A DNA stretch of 64,000 nt from Trichostrongylus colubriformis (GCA_963978905.1 OZ022256.1:45804001-45868000), one strand, 5' to 3'. Positions 12,101 through 24,483 are shown, counted from the first letter of the stretch. A program made the numbers and translations. The notes: generated from the letters alone by a model not told the origin.

Positions 12101-12399
12101 CCCTCATATTTGCCAAGGAATCGAAGATGAGATGGGCCGGACACGTTATGCGATATCGCGATGACCGTCGGACTAGAGCGGTTTCCGATTGGATCCCTCG
12201 GGAAGTCAAACGAACACCTGGACGACCGCCGGCCCAATGGTCAGACTTCTTCACGAAAGCTCTGCGCGAAAGGAACGAGACGCTACGTGTACCTGGAACC
12301 AGAAACTGGCTCGCGACAGGGACGAATGGAGACGTTGTTGGCGCTCGCTCGAGGCTTTCGATGAACAACGAGACGACAGGTGATACAGGTAATCTTTGA
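9120..12399 (+). mobile_element. RTE-type non-LTR retrotransposon, copy A (inactive)
   Basis: One long degenerate element. A 5' region (9120-9580) matches copy B. Endonuclease follows from 9590 (ICTYNARTLASG, GLTETRR, GGVGVLVNTHLAMNIDS, FVAYAPTSSYDEDELEAFY). The linker is at 10326-10949, and reverse transcriptase from about 11270 (HRFEKTFDSVETEAVIKAL, KRGVRQGDTISPKLFSA). Then comes the usual 3' domain ([40 protein letters not shown]). The catalytic F-A-D-D box reads FVDG. A one-base deletion falls in the endonuclease GDFN motif at about 10008, and a premature stop at 9668. Copy B carries the same frameshift and the same FVDG. Confidence 0.9.
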
Positions 12400-12544
12400 C
12401 CCTTTTCTTGAGCTCATGATGAATTCCCATCACAAGGGGCGTAGCTATAAACCGCAGAGCTAAGAACACATTCCAAACTTAGAAATTTCTCAAAGACAAT
12501 TTTCAGTTCAACGCTGCCGAATCCTAACATGAAAGATACCAAAA

Positions 12545-12796
12545 TGATCATGGGTTCATGTTCTCCTTGAATACGAGGGTATATTCACTTTCGCCTCGAA
12601 TGTCACAATCGAAGTGAAAAGTTTACGACTCCGCAGCGTCGAAGAGGATCGCCCGCACTACTTTGAGGCAAAGTTTGCGAAAATCTCGAAAATTGTGCCG
12701 AAGGAGAAAAGCAAAGTGAAGGTTCTACTGACACTCACATTCTCCTTGAGCAGGGCCTACTACTGGTACCTTTTTCAAATTTATGGAAAATTTTGA
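12545..12796 (+). pseudogene. weak coding-like remnant
   Basis: After a good TTTTCAG acceptor at about 12508, one frame from about 12565 reads EGIFTFASNVTIEVKSLRL and then HYFEAKFAKISKIVPKEK with no stop until 12796. The frame is not open back to the acceptor: there are two stops, or one frameshift. No family recognised. It could be an old exon or part of a repeat. Confidence 0.2.
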
Positions 12797-13159
12797 AGTA
12801 AGTTATAGCAAAAAGACGCAGAAATCATGTGGTTCCCGTTTATTGGTCGATTGGCCATAAATTAGTAGCGGTGTTGTATTCATATTTTTTTGTTCTACAC
12901 TTATATTTGTTCTACAATGAGAAATGTGGGATTCGAATTACTATACGTTCACGTAATCTCAGTAGGCCTGGCCATCAAGTTCTATAATCACGTTCGTGAT
13001 AACTGGTTCAAATTTATGATCTGCTCTTCAATGAAATGTTTACTCTTCTTAGCATGCCATTATAGTAATACTGTAACCCTGGTAACCAACACAAAGTCTA
13101 TGAGTTTTACAGAAGTTGCAAGGTTTAAAGACCATTCTAAAGACAGAAGGAGATTGTGA

Positions 13160-14165
13160 AGAAGGACTGAACCACTGGCGGTCATACATGTGGTAAGCAC
13201 CTTTTATAGCTCAATGCAATTCACAAATTCAAAGCCACAAATCATACATTTTTATTTAAAAACAAATAATATTACCACACACTCCCGGCCGACAACAATT
13301 TGTGAGGCATTTTGTATTTATTTTTATTGTTTTTCTCACAATCAGCATGAAGTGAATGCATGGTGAACATTTATAAAACAATGAAAATGTGGGAAAAATG
13401 AGGCTGTGAAAGTGGGTCACATGGTTGATGTGCATATAGCTGCCGTTTTTATTTCCACAGGAATGGCGACGGCGTAATTCGCGAGTTTTGCAAGGTAGAT
13501 GGATCACTTGCCACATTAGGAAGGTATCGCGGATCATTGGTTGTACTCGCGTGGCCCATTGTTATCAGCGAGACGTGAATCTAAAAAGCGGATTTACATT
13601 AACAATTTAACAACATTGCATTAGCTATGAACAGGGTACGTGACGAATTTTGCTTCTCAGCTCAATTTGCTAATTTAAATGGGTCAGGTAGATTCGCTTC
13701 TCAGCAAAACTAGGTGTACCATTTAAAATTAGGATTTGAAGTTTATAGATTGGTTTCATCTCATAGAATCAACCACTATATGAACCAAAGGGGGAGCCAA
13801 AATCCTTCCGTAGAAGTCTGTCGATCTCAGACAGGAAAGCTAACTTTCACTTCCGCAAGTCTTGTAGAAAATAAAACCAATGAAGTGTGATTAGCAGGGA
13901 ATTCGTGGTGCAGGGCGTGGCCCATGTTTATCAGCAAAACGTAAGACAGAAAAAGAGAGCTACATTAATAATTCAACAGCATTGCATTCAGCTATATAAT
14001 AGGACATGGGGCAAGGGAACACGGGAGTTAACGTAACACCAAAAGGCTGATAAGCTTCGTTCTCAACTGAATCAAATGTGCCGTTTAATCTGTCGAATGT
14101 GAACGTTATAGGCGTCTAGGTACGTATGCGGAAAAGGAGTTCTTGAGAAGTACCGATGGTGAGAG
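13160..14165. repeat. noncoding; ~370-bp spaced direct duplication
   Basis: Two stretches resemble each other in the same orientation, about 13545-13745 and 13915-14110. Both contain GTGGCCCAT...TTATCAGC, ACATTAA.AATT.AACA.CATTGCATT.AGCTAT and a similar continuation. Nothing coding is seen. Confidence 0.4.
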
Positions 14166-14325
14166 GTGAGACTGTGTAACTCCAAACGCATCTGCCACCA
14201 GTACTTTTGATATAGTAGATTCAGTGCACTTAATAGGCCACTAGTTACAGCAAGGTAAGGAGACGATGACGAAAAGTGTGACGTTACTTCTAGTTATCCA
14301 GGTCTCGTTACTCCGCTAGCATTCC

Positions 14326-14564
14326 CTTGTGTTTACTTGGCAACATGCCAATGGAAAACTAGATCAGACTACTCCCCTCTTGACGGACAGGTCGTCCGCG
14401 TCGAGAATCAACAGTGGAAAGGGGGTCCTGTTTCTCGGGTTTTGGGCCACTTCCATCCGTTTTTCTCCACTACCCGGTTACTAGGCATCTCGACTTTCAT
14501 ATTCACTATTTCTTTTACTTATTCACTATTTCTTTTACTTTTCTTCCGACTTCCCCTAATGCTG
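14326..14564 (+). repeat. dispersed repeat, copy 1
   Basis: The segment from CATTCCCTTGTGTTTACTTG to CCTAATGCTGCCTTTAA is repeated nearly word for word at 36960-37197. It contains a local duplication of CTATTTCTTTTACTTATTCA. Here it abuts the RTE-type 5' sequence, so it may be an alternative 5' end of that family. A shorter related piece lies at 17080-17135. Confidence 0.6.
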
Positions 14565-15440
14565 CCTTTAAGTAACAGGAACGCCCTAGCAAAGCTATCC
14601 TGTGGGACGAAAGTGGCAACCACTTCTCAACATCGCCTCAGACCCCTGCAGGCTGTCCCTGCCCAGTCCGGTATGCACACAGCCAAAGGCGAAGAAATCT
14701 TAGGGCCATACGCTATCACAGGAAATGGACCAGAGTGAACCATCTGGTTGCTTGCACATGCAAGTCGCAGCATCTGTTCGGCCGCCCGCTTTCGGCCCTC
14801 ATCGATGAAGCAAAACGCATCAAGTTTGGCTTATCGGTTTGTGCGAGACAAAAAGGAAAGAACCGCTCTTTTGCACGCGGAGTGATGGGACAGGAGTGTT
14901 TCTTGGACCGTGGAGGGCTCATCCATCATCCGCTGGGATGGCTTTTGTCGCAGCACCTCACTTCCTCAATAACGTCGTTAGTGTTACGTTCCACGGTCAT
15001 CGTTTCGCTGTGCTGAGAGTCTCCTCACCAAGGAGGAGACTGTTTCGATCAATTAAGTCTACGCTCTTACGGCAGACAAAGACGAGAAAGAGCATGACGA
15101 CTTCCACGACTAGCTAGCCGACCTCGTGCATACTCAAAGAAGCCACTATGTCGTTGTAAGCGGTGATTTCAATGCATGAGTAGGCACTCGCAAACCTAGA
15201 AAAGTTTTCGTTGGACCGCAATAGGCTGAGTCGCGAAACGATGCAGGACAAAGGCTGGCGAGTTTCTGAGAAGTCCACTATCTTTCCCATGAGAACAGCC
15301 AGTTTGTAAAACCCACGGATAAAAGATGGACTTATCTCTCTCCTAATGCGGAGCATCATCACGAGCTCGACCATTTCTATGCAACCGAAGAGCCATAACG
15401 GATCTTATGGCGGACAAAGACGAGGATATAAAGCATCCGT
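14565..15440 (+). mobile_element. RTE-type 5' fragment (plus half of a head-to-head pair)
   Basis: Frames here read NRNALAKLSCGTK, LQAVPAQSGMH, CTCKSQHLFGRPLSALIDEA and later endonuclease pieces up to the HELDH...CNRRAITDL region (~15360-15410). They correspond to the 5' third of copy C (48147-51290, minus), where the equivalent text is APARLSCGTQF, LQAVPAQSD, LIACTHNCRSISLVAQLSALIDEA and LHELDHILCNRKAMTDV. It is riddled with stops and ends abruptly near 15440, where the same sequence resumes in the opposite direction. Confidence 0.65.
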
Positions 15441-15870
15441 TTTGCCTCATCGATGAGGGCCGAAAGCTGGGTGGCAGAACAGATGCTGCGACTTGCATGT
15501 GCAAGCAATCAGGTGGTTCACTCTGGTCCGTTTCCTGTGGTAGCGTATGGCCCTGAGATTTCTTCACTTTTGGCTGTGTGCATACCGGACTGGGCAGGGA
15601 CAGCCTGCAGGGGTCTGAGGCGATGTCGAGAAGAGGTTGCAGCCAATTTTGTCCCACAGGATAGCTTTGCTTGGGCGTTCCTTTTACTCAAGGAAGTGGC
15701 AGTCCTATCGTGAGCTTGGAGGCTTTGGGTTCTTTAGTCGCGAAGGTTTTATGGGGCCTGGCCGAACCCTACCCAGAAGGGTATTCCAGCCTTCGCTACA
15801 AGCTCGCACACCACGGCAAGGTAGAGCCTAAGTGCGAGAATGAAGGTGACACTGACGATAGTCAGCTTCT
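15441..15870 (-). mobile_element. RTE-type 5' fragment (minus half of a head-to-head pair)
   Basis: Read on the minus strand, this repeats the 5' part of the same element: the LHMQVAASVLPP... frame is a shifted reading of the CTCK...ALIDEA text. It then continues into the 5' leader also found at 51180-51280 (GCGAAGGCTGGAATACCC...TAGGGTTCGGCC). Head-to-head joining of two 5' regions is unusual for normal insertion; inversion after insertion or two separate events could explain it. Confidence 0.6.
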
Positions 15871-15879
15871 GTGACACAG

Positions 15880-16840
15880 AGTTATTTCCCATTCAACTTT
15901 TATAGTGATCACCTATTACAGGAATTACAAACTTTGCGTTCGATTACTGTACTACAGTACTTGGATAAGGGGAAACAAGCGTCTTGCATGCTCTTCGAAT
16001 CAAACTCATCACATCATGTTTCCTTCTTTTTCATTAGTTTTTAAGAAATCTCGCTTCACTTTGAGAATGGCTTAGATCTTTTTTTTCATCACTAATAGTC
16101 ATATGTCAGGAGATACGAACCTTCATAAAATAGTGAGGGTAGCATAATGATGAATCTTCTGCTCCTGAAAACCAGCTACCTCCTTTCGGTGGCATCCCCC
16201 TTCTCATTCACTCCTCGGTGTGCATTATACACTTCTGTAAAAATAATTCCAATTGATGATGATTTGATCGAGATCGCTGCGTTGCTCATTTGATTTTGTT
16301 GTCACTTTTTCGTTGGTTAGTGCATTTACAATATTATTCATACTTAACTGAGTCACTATGTATGCTTATAGGTGATAATCAGTCGTATAAGATTCTGTGA
16401 GCAAAGTGATGGAAAATATCAATATTAGTGGAGGAATGAACGCATACAAGGTGGGACGGATGTTGCAATGTAATTTCCATGTGAGCATTTCGCCACGAGT
16501 ATTCGAGCAGATTTTGTACAGAAACATTCCTTCCATTGCCCGTTGCTCGAGTTCGATAATTAGTTCGATAAGCGATAATAGTTCTAAAAGCAATTAATAG
16601 GGACAAACAGACACAGAAGTGGTAATAGTGGGCACATCCTAATGGGGCTTGACACAGCTGAATAAGTTGAACAATAATATGCTGCACACTTCCTGGCCTG
16701 AGGCAAGCTGTTTGCTAAACCTCCTCCAGACCAATTCAGCCAGGAAAAAATGCAGCCTGTCTGACAGAAACAAAAATCTATAAATTATGAATTTTATTGG
16801 GATTGATTTCTTCTCTCATCTTCTCCCTCATCCCTTGAAG
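15880..16840. other. no recognised feature
   Basis: AT-rich sequence. The short frames at 16366-16687 on both strands show no family resemblance. It is inside the inverted-repeat composite. Confidence 0.4.
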
Positions 16841-16999
16841 AACGCTAGCGGAGTAACGAGACCTGGATAACTAGAAGTAACGTCACACTTTTCGTCATTG
16901 TCTCCTTATCTTGCTGTAACTAGTGACCTCTTATGTGCAGTGACTCTACTATTCGATTAAAAGTACTGGTAAGGCAGATGTGTTTGGAGTTGAATCAAC

Positions 17000-18390
17000 C
17001 TTGGAAATTGTGTGCTATTCCTTGGATCTTTCGCCATCTCAATCCGTTTTTTTTTCACCGTCATATAAGCACCTCGACTTACATTTCCGCTACGTCTTTT
17101 ATTTCTCATCCCAATACTCCCTAATGCTGCCTTTAACACACACTATTCCATCCTTCTGCTACCAAAGACTACAACTGGCAGTGGCAAATGCGTCAACCTG
17201 AGAATGAATTTGATTAGCTTGCGACTGATGCTGCGGCAGCCCAGTTTTATTCAGTGTGAGTGGTCGTGACATCCACTACCGAGTTATTCTTACCACCAAT
17301 CGTTCACATCGGCGAAAGATGTGTAACTTCAAGTGACTTGAGAGGTTGAGATGTTCGACCCCGGTCTGCATTCGCTTGTAGCAACCACATGGTCTATGCC
17401 CTTGCGCGGTTTGCCGTGCTGTTGGCAGCATGCATACCGAAGAGTCACATGCCGAGCTCTGCTAGAGGGATAAGGGCAGTTCACACTGACGTGGCCTTGC
17501 CTCGACAGCGCTGTACTTTGTTGTTTCTGCGTTTCCTCAACTTACCATGGGTTTTCAGCTCCACGCTTATAGCAAAGCCAGAGAATCACCTAAGGATACC
17601 CGATGTACTTTTTCTTTTTGTAGGAAAAAAGACCTAGAAAAAGCACAGAAATTGAAACATACTAGATTCATGCACAGCATCAATTAATTCATTTAGAACA
17701 AGGGTCCCACTGGTGGCTCCACATCCAGAATTAGCCGAAACATAAAGACACTCTCAGATAATCACTCACACCTCAATCCACTACAGTCAGTTGTGAAAAA
17801 AATTTGACAATCGCGTCATGGCGATTAAGTAGTGGTGAGGCGGTATTCGGAAGCTGAGCTGCTCAATCAGGAGCTTCATTACCACATAGCATCCCAATAA
17901 CAAAATTTATGAGCTGTGGAGTTGAATCTAGTGAGTTATCATATATGATATGCGCTTTGTTTCTATGTAATGTGCCAGGCGTCAAATAATTTCCAGTGAA
18001 ACATAGTGCCAGGGTTAAAAGATAGCTTGGCTCGGTGAGGTAACAACGCGAGTCAGTCTGAACAAGAAGGGACCAGGTAGGTACCACCTCATAGAATTGT
18101 CACAACGATACTATTCCGAATAAAGAGAGACGTAAATTAGTAGATTTAAATGATTATTACCAATATTGAACCCATGTGTAGCTACACAAATCGAGCAACA
18201 TCAGAAACATGAGCTGAGGCAATTTTGCTCGTGAAGCGTAGATTGTAGGCTGGAGAGCACAGATATTATAATCATAGCACCATATTTGGAGTACAACAAA
18301 TTATTGTATAGGCAGGGAGGAAGGCGATCAACTGTCCAAATAGTCTTAGCACTGAAACAAAGAATCACATACATATATGTATGTCAGTAT
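17000..18390. other. no recognised gene
   Basis: It contains a short copy of the CCCTAATGCTGCCTTTAA repeat (17110-17135). A slightly GC-richer stretch at 17370-17600 has an open frame (17389-17637) that I do not recognise. The remainder up to the LINE 3' end is noncoding in appearance. Confidence 0.35.
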
Positions 18391-19831
18391 AGAATTCCAA
18401 GGATACGACAAGATCTGCCTTGGAAACTTTACTTTTGAAAACACCACTCTTACTCGAGGAGAACATGTCATGAGGCAGTAGGTTAAAGCATCTACTGCAG
18501 CAGCAGACTAGGTCATTGAACATTGAAGAACGTGTGTTGTTAATGCCGCATGAGTATTGTAGGCTGAACCTACCCCTTCTCCCGTTGGTTGGTCGAAAAA
18601 CCCACTATTTACTAGGACGCAACCTTACTTCACCTCGAAGGATACGGAAACAGAAGACTAGGTCAGAAACTGCACGTCTGAACTGCAACGATTTGAGACC
18701 GAACAATTGCAAACGCTCGTGATAATTAGGCAAGTTGTGTTGACTATAATTGCGTGTAACTCTATACCACAGCAAACGAGTAAACAACCGCTGTACTCTT
18801 TCAATTTTGACGATATTCTTCCTAGAGCTGGAGGACCATATTTGGGAACAATAATCGATGTGGGGCAATACAAATGCCTTGTAAAGACGAGTCAGAATGG
18901 CAACATCCGCACATTGTATATTACGAAATAGCGCTAATAATTTGGTAAAGGCTTTTTGAACAGCTAGATCAATGTGAGATGAGAACTACAGCTTGGAGTC
19001 CAAAACTACACCACGATCTCTAATACCATTGACCGTGGTAAGCCTAACACCGTCAACATAGTCGTTCACATATTCGGAATCACCAAAGTGCATGACCGAG
19101 GATTTGCCCAGGTTAAGGAATGTCCCATTGGATAGCCCAATTAGCCATTTTCTGGATGGCGGCGTTCAGAGCACAGCGGATCATTGCCGTGGAATGGCTG
19201 CATAGATTTTAATGTCGTCAGCGTACAGTTGGACTTTGATTTCGGGAGAAGTTTTAAGAAGGCTTGGCAGTTCCAGTGTGTATATTATGAGCAACAGCGG
19301 AGACAGCACTCCACCTTGAGGAACTCCAGAAGTGCATGGGAATCGTTTTGACAAGACACCGTTGACTTTGACAGTAAGAAATCTGTTGTTGAGATATGAA
19401 GCCAGCCATGCAAACAAATTTTCCCTCATACCTAGCTTCTGGATTTTCATCAGCAGTTTTTGATGACAAACCTTATCGAAGACTTTTGAGAGGTCAATGT
19501 AAATAACATCGATCGATCTGCCATCGTTAAGAGCCTCAGAAATGTCGAACAAAGCGTCTGAAGGATTGCTTGTAGTAGAGGAGTGAGAATGAAACCATAT
19601 TGCTCTGCGGGAATAACATGAAATTTTGAAAGGCAAGCTAGGATCCTATCGTTGATTACTTCTCCATCAGTTTTACCGGAGTGGGAGTAAGGCTGATAGG
19701 CCAAAAATTGCTCAGAATATTGGTATTGAGTGACTTTGGAATAGCGGTAATAACTGCATCCTTCCATGATAGAGGAATCCCTCAGTGAGAAAGGATATGT
19801 TAAACATGATAGGTAGAGGATGACATGCTCA

Positions 19832-20321
19832 CAGTAGTGCTCAAAAGTATTCGGCCAACTGGTTGTTCTTTTGGGTTTTTCACTTGTAACTTTTTTGCAA
19901 CTGGACCGATCTAAGAGAAATTTTAGTATGTTGTACTTGGAGACACTGCATACTAAAAATACTATTTTGGCGCTCAACGGTGTAAGATACGTGGTTAGAT
20001 GCAATTTTTTGTTTTTGGAGTGCCATCCCTATGCCGTCCCGCTATGCCGCTGTCGTCAAAAGTCGTGGTCTTTCTACAAAATATCGATGTTCTCTGAGGC
20101 TTGCTCGTTTTGTTTTTGCAAAAAAAGCCGTTTTTTGATCAAGCTTTTTTTGGGTAGTCTAGTAAATTCTTGTAAAAAACCATGAAAAGTGTCAAGCGGC
20201 ACTGAAGTAGAGGGAAATGTTGACAATAGGTTCCGGCACCAAATATTGAAATTTTGTCAAATTCGGTCAAGTGGAAAAAAATTATGACAAAGAAGGGCCG
20301 AATACTTTTGAGCACTACTGT
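19832..20321. mobile_element. Tc1/mariner-type MITE (490 bp) inside the LINE
   Basis: Terminal inverted repeats CAGTAGTGCTCAAAAGTATT (19832) and its reverse complement ending at 20321 are identical over about 25 bases. The right flank is TA; the left flank is CA, compatible with a mutated TA target. The interior has no transposase-like frame. It interrupts RT-region coding of the LINE, so it is younger than that copy. Confidence 0.75.
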
Positions 20322-21272
20322 AAGGAGGAATGACATTTTTTGAATACCAACTGTGGAGTACCATCATAGGGTAGGCTGACAGATGGGCGGAGATTTCTCA
20401 GGAGGAGAGCGATGTCATGTGGTTGAAAGAACACATCAGGGCACTGATTTGAGGGAAGCCGAGTAAGTCAGATTCACTTGAGAACACCGAAGAGAAGACA
20501 CTGGAAAAATAATGGGCAAGCGCGTCAGCTTTCGCCTCATTACTACGGTATACCTTTCCATTATTTTCAACCAAGGTGGGTAGAAAGGCTTGTGCCTTAT
20601 CTTTTCGTGTAAAGTAGCGAAACAGTCGTCGCAGTGATGCTTGAGAAGCAAGACGTCGCTCATGGTTAGCCAGAAACTTTCGCAAGTGACGATCAATATC
20701 CGAACAAGTTCTTTTGTAGAGAGGATTGCTCATTAAAGAATCAAACTCAAGGAAAAGTCGCTGCTTTTGCCGAAATAAGTTAATGAGGTGACGGGGATAC
20801 CTAGCATGTCTTACCCGGTGATTTCAAAGGAACAAATTGCGCGAGACCTTCATAAACAACCGAGCAGAATCTATCACATAGTTCGTCCATTGAAGAGTAC
20901 TGATCAAAAAGATCCCTTCAGTCTATACTGTAGAAGAAATCATCAAGAGCGGTAAAGTCAGTGCTGAAGTAATCTGGGACAGGGAGTACTGGAGAATTGC
21001 GTATTTCGATCAAGAGGGAGAAAAAAACAATCGAATGATTGGAAGTAGCCAGAGGGGACAATGTACAAACGTTGCAAATAATATCAGAGGTAGACAAGAT
21101 GAGATCAATATTATTGTTGCAGTGAGTAGGACTATGAAAATGCTGCTGAAACCCGGACTGGTGGAAAAATTCAAAAAACTGAGTGCATTTCAATTACTGG
21201 CAGACCCTGAGTTCCAGTCGATGGGGAGATTAAAGTCACCAAGAAGATCTGTATCGATACGAACGGAACTAA

Positions 21273-22610
21273 CGAGGAAGGTCTTCCAACTTATGACGAG
21301 CTTTTTGAAAGCTGTTTTTTTTTGCATGTATGGGGGTACGTACAAGAATCATATAACTGATGTCCACTTTTGCTGCGCGGCCCTAAAAATGCCAAAAACG
21401 TGGTTGATGGTTCGATCCCCACCGAGGACAAATTTTTGCAAAATTTAGATTTTCAGTTTTTGGGCTCGTAAACATTCGAATATGAAGAATAAGTGCAGTA
21501 ATCACATTTAGAACTCCAAACTGCCCTCTATTGCCACTTTTCACCAACTTTGACAGCCCAACTTTCTGGCCTTTCTGCGCTCATAGCGCACGAACGAGGC
21601 GTTCTTCGCGGAACGGATTTGATATTCGTGTTTAGGAGGTCGAACTACCCTTGGGGGTATGCTTCCAGCCCAATCGAGATTTTGACCCGAATTCGAAAAT
21701 TTGAGCTGGGCATTGGTATACCATTGACTGCACATTCGATGAAGGAGACGACGATATCACTTGTTAGGAAATTCTCTCTATTTCTCTTGCTTGGTGCTTG
21801 ATAGCTGAAATTATAGCGATAGGCATCCATGCTGTGCATATTCCATTGATTTTCATCGATTTTGTGAGTTACTCACTTCTACAAGGAGAAAGCGCACCAT
21901 GTACCCATGACCAAACATCTTTTTCGAAGTTAGGGTCAAAATTTGGAATTGGCTAGAAGTGTGTCCCCAAGGGTAGTTTGACCCCCTGAACACGATTATG
22001 ATACTCATTTTGTGCGAAAGCGCGAATTTCGAGCGCTACGGGCCCTTTCGTGTCCAAAAAGGTCACATCACCAAATTCATTGACAATTCGTAAATAGGGT
22101 CATTTTGGTAAGCTGTCAACGAAAATCGTAGTCATTTGGCATAAACAGACATATTTGAAGACGAAAAAGTGAATGCAAAAAAATGCAAAACGTCGGCAGT
22201 GTCGGGATTCGAACCACCAGCCCAGCACTTCGTCGGTTTGAGAGTCCATCGCCGTATCCAGTAGGCCACCCAGTCGCCGCAGGATCCACACATCGGGGAA
22301 CCGTTATGAGACTGCTACGCACTTTTAGTTTGTGGAAATAAGATTTCATTTTTTTTTTCGTATTGGACTTTGTTTTGGATGTGAAATATTAGAACACCAT
22401 TGGATCTGCACATGATCAGTTGTAAGGAGGATGCGCTTCTATAAGTGGGCTAAAATCGCTTTTTTGAAAAAATTTTCTGTACTCCTTTTTTGGCATTTGT
22501 AGGGCCGCGCAGCAAAAATGGAAGTGAGTTATATCTTTCATGTAGATACCCCCATAAAATGGAGAAAACCTTTTTCCGAAAGCGCGTCATGACCTGAAAG
22601 ACCTCCCTTG
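21273..22610. mobile_element. Harbinger-like non-autonomous element, copy 1 (TAA duplication)
   Basis: Flanked by TAA on both sides (21270-21272 and 22611-22613), the 3-bp T-W-A target duplication typical of PIF/Harbinger. The left end CGAGGAAGGTCTTCCA and the right end (reverse complement CAAGGGAGGTCTTTCA) begin inverted repeats that stay similar for well over 100 bases (GGGGGTA.GTACA, TTTTGCTGCGCGGCCCTA). There is no transposase frame. A tRNA-like stretch is embedded at about 22195-22290. It interrupts the LINE endonuclease region. A second copy lies at 43105-44415 and a distant relative at 56929-58171. Confidence 0.7.
22195..22290 (-). other. tRNA-like segment inside Harbinger-like copy 1
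   Basis: On the minus strand the order of polymerase III promoter boxes is right: TGGCCTACTGG (A-box-like), then, after a spacer with CTCTCAAACC, GGTTCGAATCC, a perfect B-box consensus. A full cloverleaf with a good acceptor stem was not found, so this is not called a functional tRNA. The corresponding place in the 43105 copy is degenerate (CCGGAACCCGAATCACC on the plus strand). Confidence 0.5.
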
Positions 22611-22924
22611 TAAGATCACGAAAAACATCCAAAAGAGCTAGGCCTTCGGTTACAGTCGAACTAGGTGGACCGTATACCAAAATGAGGCGAATGTAAGAGG
22701 AATAAGAAGGGAAGAAAATGTCTATACATAGTCCGTTTGCCTTACCAGCATTTATATGCGAGACGAGTAGTAAATAATGATTACCTTTGATTAGGCAGCA
22801 GACTCCCCCACCCTTACCTCAACTCCGATCTGATCGAATAAGAAGATATGAAAGGTTACCAACAATCTCAGAATCACGAATCTTACTTTTCAGCCAAGTT
22901 TCTGTGATGAACAAAAATATCAGG

Positions 22925-23149
22925 TACTTTAATATTGTGCTGTTTCGGAGTCTCATGGTTATCTGAATGTTTATGTTTCGGAGTCTCATGGTTATCTGAA
23001 TGTTTAAGAACAGTTGCGACTCAAAAGACCCCTCAAAAGTCTCGAAAGTCTCGAAAATAGTCTGATATTTTCAAGACTTTCGAGACTTTTGAGGGGTCTT
23101 TCAAGCCTTTTGAATAAATATTTTGGAGTCGCAGCTGTTCTTAAACATT
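22925..23149 (-). mobile_element. hairpin element, copy 2 (13-bp target duplication)
   Basis: Bounded by identical 13-base repeats caaaaatatcagg (22912-22924 and 23150-23162). The LINE reading frame KPDIF...FITETWL is restored if one repeat plus the insert is removed, which proves insertion. Read on the minus strand it begins AATGTTTAAGAACAGCTGCG, folds into a long inverted repeat (AAAGACCCCTCAAAAGTCTC and complement) and ends in the same CACAATATTAAAG tail as copy 1. A 31-base piece of the tail (GTTTCGGAGTCTCATGG...) is duplicated in tandem here. Confidence 0.75.
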
Positions 23150-23583
23150 CAAAAATATCAGGCTTAAAATTAGAAATAAAGCAATGAAGATGTGCAGTTT
23201 TATTGACTGCGCTGCGAGCATTTATAAGACAGCAACGTAACATAAGAGAACGTGCACGCCTAATGGTTTCCCGATCGTCTGTCTGGTAATTTGGAAATAT
23301 GAGTCAGATGACCTTCATAATCCACCCATTCCTTACTGACACTATTCGGTTTCTCTTGCGCGCCACTTTTCTGATCTCAAATTCGTGCTGCCTTTCCTCA
23401 ATGGTCATACTTTTACCCCGAGGAAAGCCTGAGCTCCGAAACAGTCGAGCGTTGGCAAGGGCCATACGCCAATGAGAATTGGACGGAAAGACCATTTTGA
23501 CTAGACGGAGACGTTTAGGATCAACCTTACCCATACAAAATATTTCGAAAGGACGACATTCGATCTGAAGTGCATCGAAAATA

Positions 23584-24483
23584 TTAGGTTGATTTATAAT
23601 AAATCGGACAAATTGACCAATTTTAATCATTGTCGTACAACTTTTTTACGACAACAGGGATTCACTTGAAATATACTCCATCTTTATCGATGACCTTCTG
23701 CCACGGTATAGGCAGATCATGGATGCCCTTGCTCCAGAAGGCCGGAAGCTGGAGCTCGAAGAAGTTGCCGAGTGCCGCCTTGACCTCGTCGCGAGTTTTG
23801 AAGTCTTGGCCGTCCAGGCGGCGTTGGCTGTGGGAGAAAAGGTGGAAATCTGAAGGGGCCAGGTCTGGGGAGTACGGTGGGTATAGAAGTACGGTCCAAC
23901 TGTACGACAGCAGCGCTCGGCCTTGGTCGATCTTGCGAAGTGCGGTCTGTGGAAGTAGACACGTTGTCGTGCTGGAAGTAGACATGTGACCGCCGCCGTA
24001 GCGAACTTTGGACATTGGCCTTCAATTCTCGTAATTGACGAACGTAGACGTCGGCGGATACTGTGGTACCTTCATCGAGCAGCTCCCAGTACTCTCACCG
24101 TGTACGCTCCACCAACCGCGGTTTTCGTCTTCGATGGAATAGTCGCCTGACGCAAACTTCGAATGCTACAACTACAGTGTACTTCTGCCGGGGGCATGCT
24201 CCTTGTGAACTTCTATCAGACGTCTGCCGATATCCGCGGGTTCCTGGCCAGACAGCGATATAAATGGTATGACGTTGCGGATGTGGTCTCTGGACCGCTT
24301 GAAATCGTGCGGCATTGTGGCGGAATGAATTTACTTTGGAGTAATTATTTTGCAGTACTTTGAAGAGCTTTTCATACTCATTCCAACGGTACCTCGCGCG
24401 TCCATTTTCGTTAATTCGTTTCTGAGTTATGATCTCTAGAAATCATCACTACCATTTGTCCGATTTTTTATGAATCAACCTAA
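23584..24483 (-). mobile_element. mariner transposon relic inside LINE ORF1
   Basis: A 900-bp element flanked by TA on both sides (23582-23583 and 24484-24485). The terminal repeats are TTAGGTTGATTTATAATAAA on the left and its diverged complement on the right. Minus-strand frames show mariner transposase: LLDEGTTVSADVYVRQLREL, then HDNVSTSTDRT (second catalytic aspartate region), then PPYSPDLAPSDFHLFSH (the third catalytic aspartate in YSPDLAPSD) and WQKVIDKDGVYF at the end. Several frameshifts mean it is inactive. The length is shorter than a ~1.3-kb full mariner, so the 5' part is deleted. Confidence 0.85.

Larger units (their letters stand above)
14175..16990. repeat. composite bounded by ~150-bp inverted repeats
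   Basis: The left arm (about 14175-14322) and right arm (about 16843-16990) are reverse complements. Shared text includes GTGTGACGTTACTTCTAG, TTATCCAGGTCTCGTTACTC and TAGTTACAGCAAG. Between them lie a block also present at 36960-37200, two head-to-head RTE 5' pieces, and 1 kb of unrecognised sequence. No target duplication could be defined. Confidence 0.5.
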
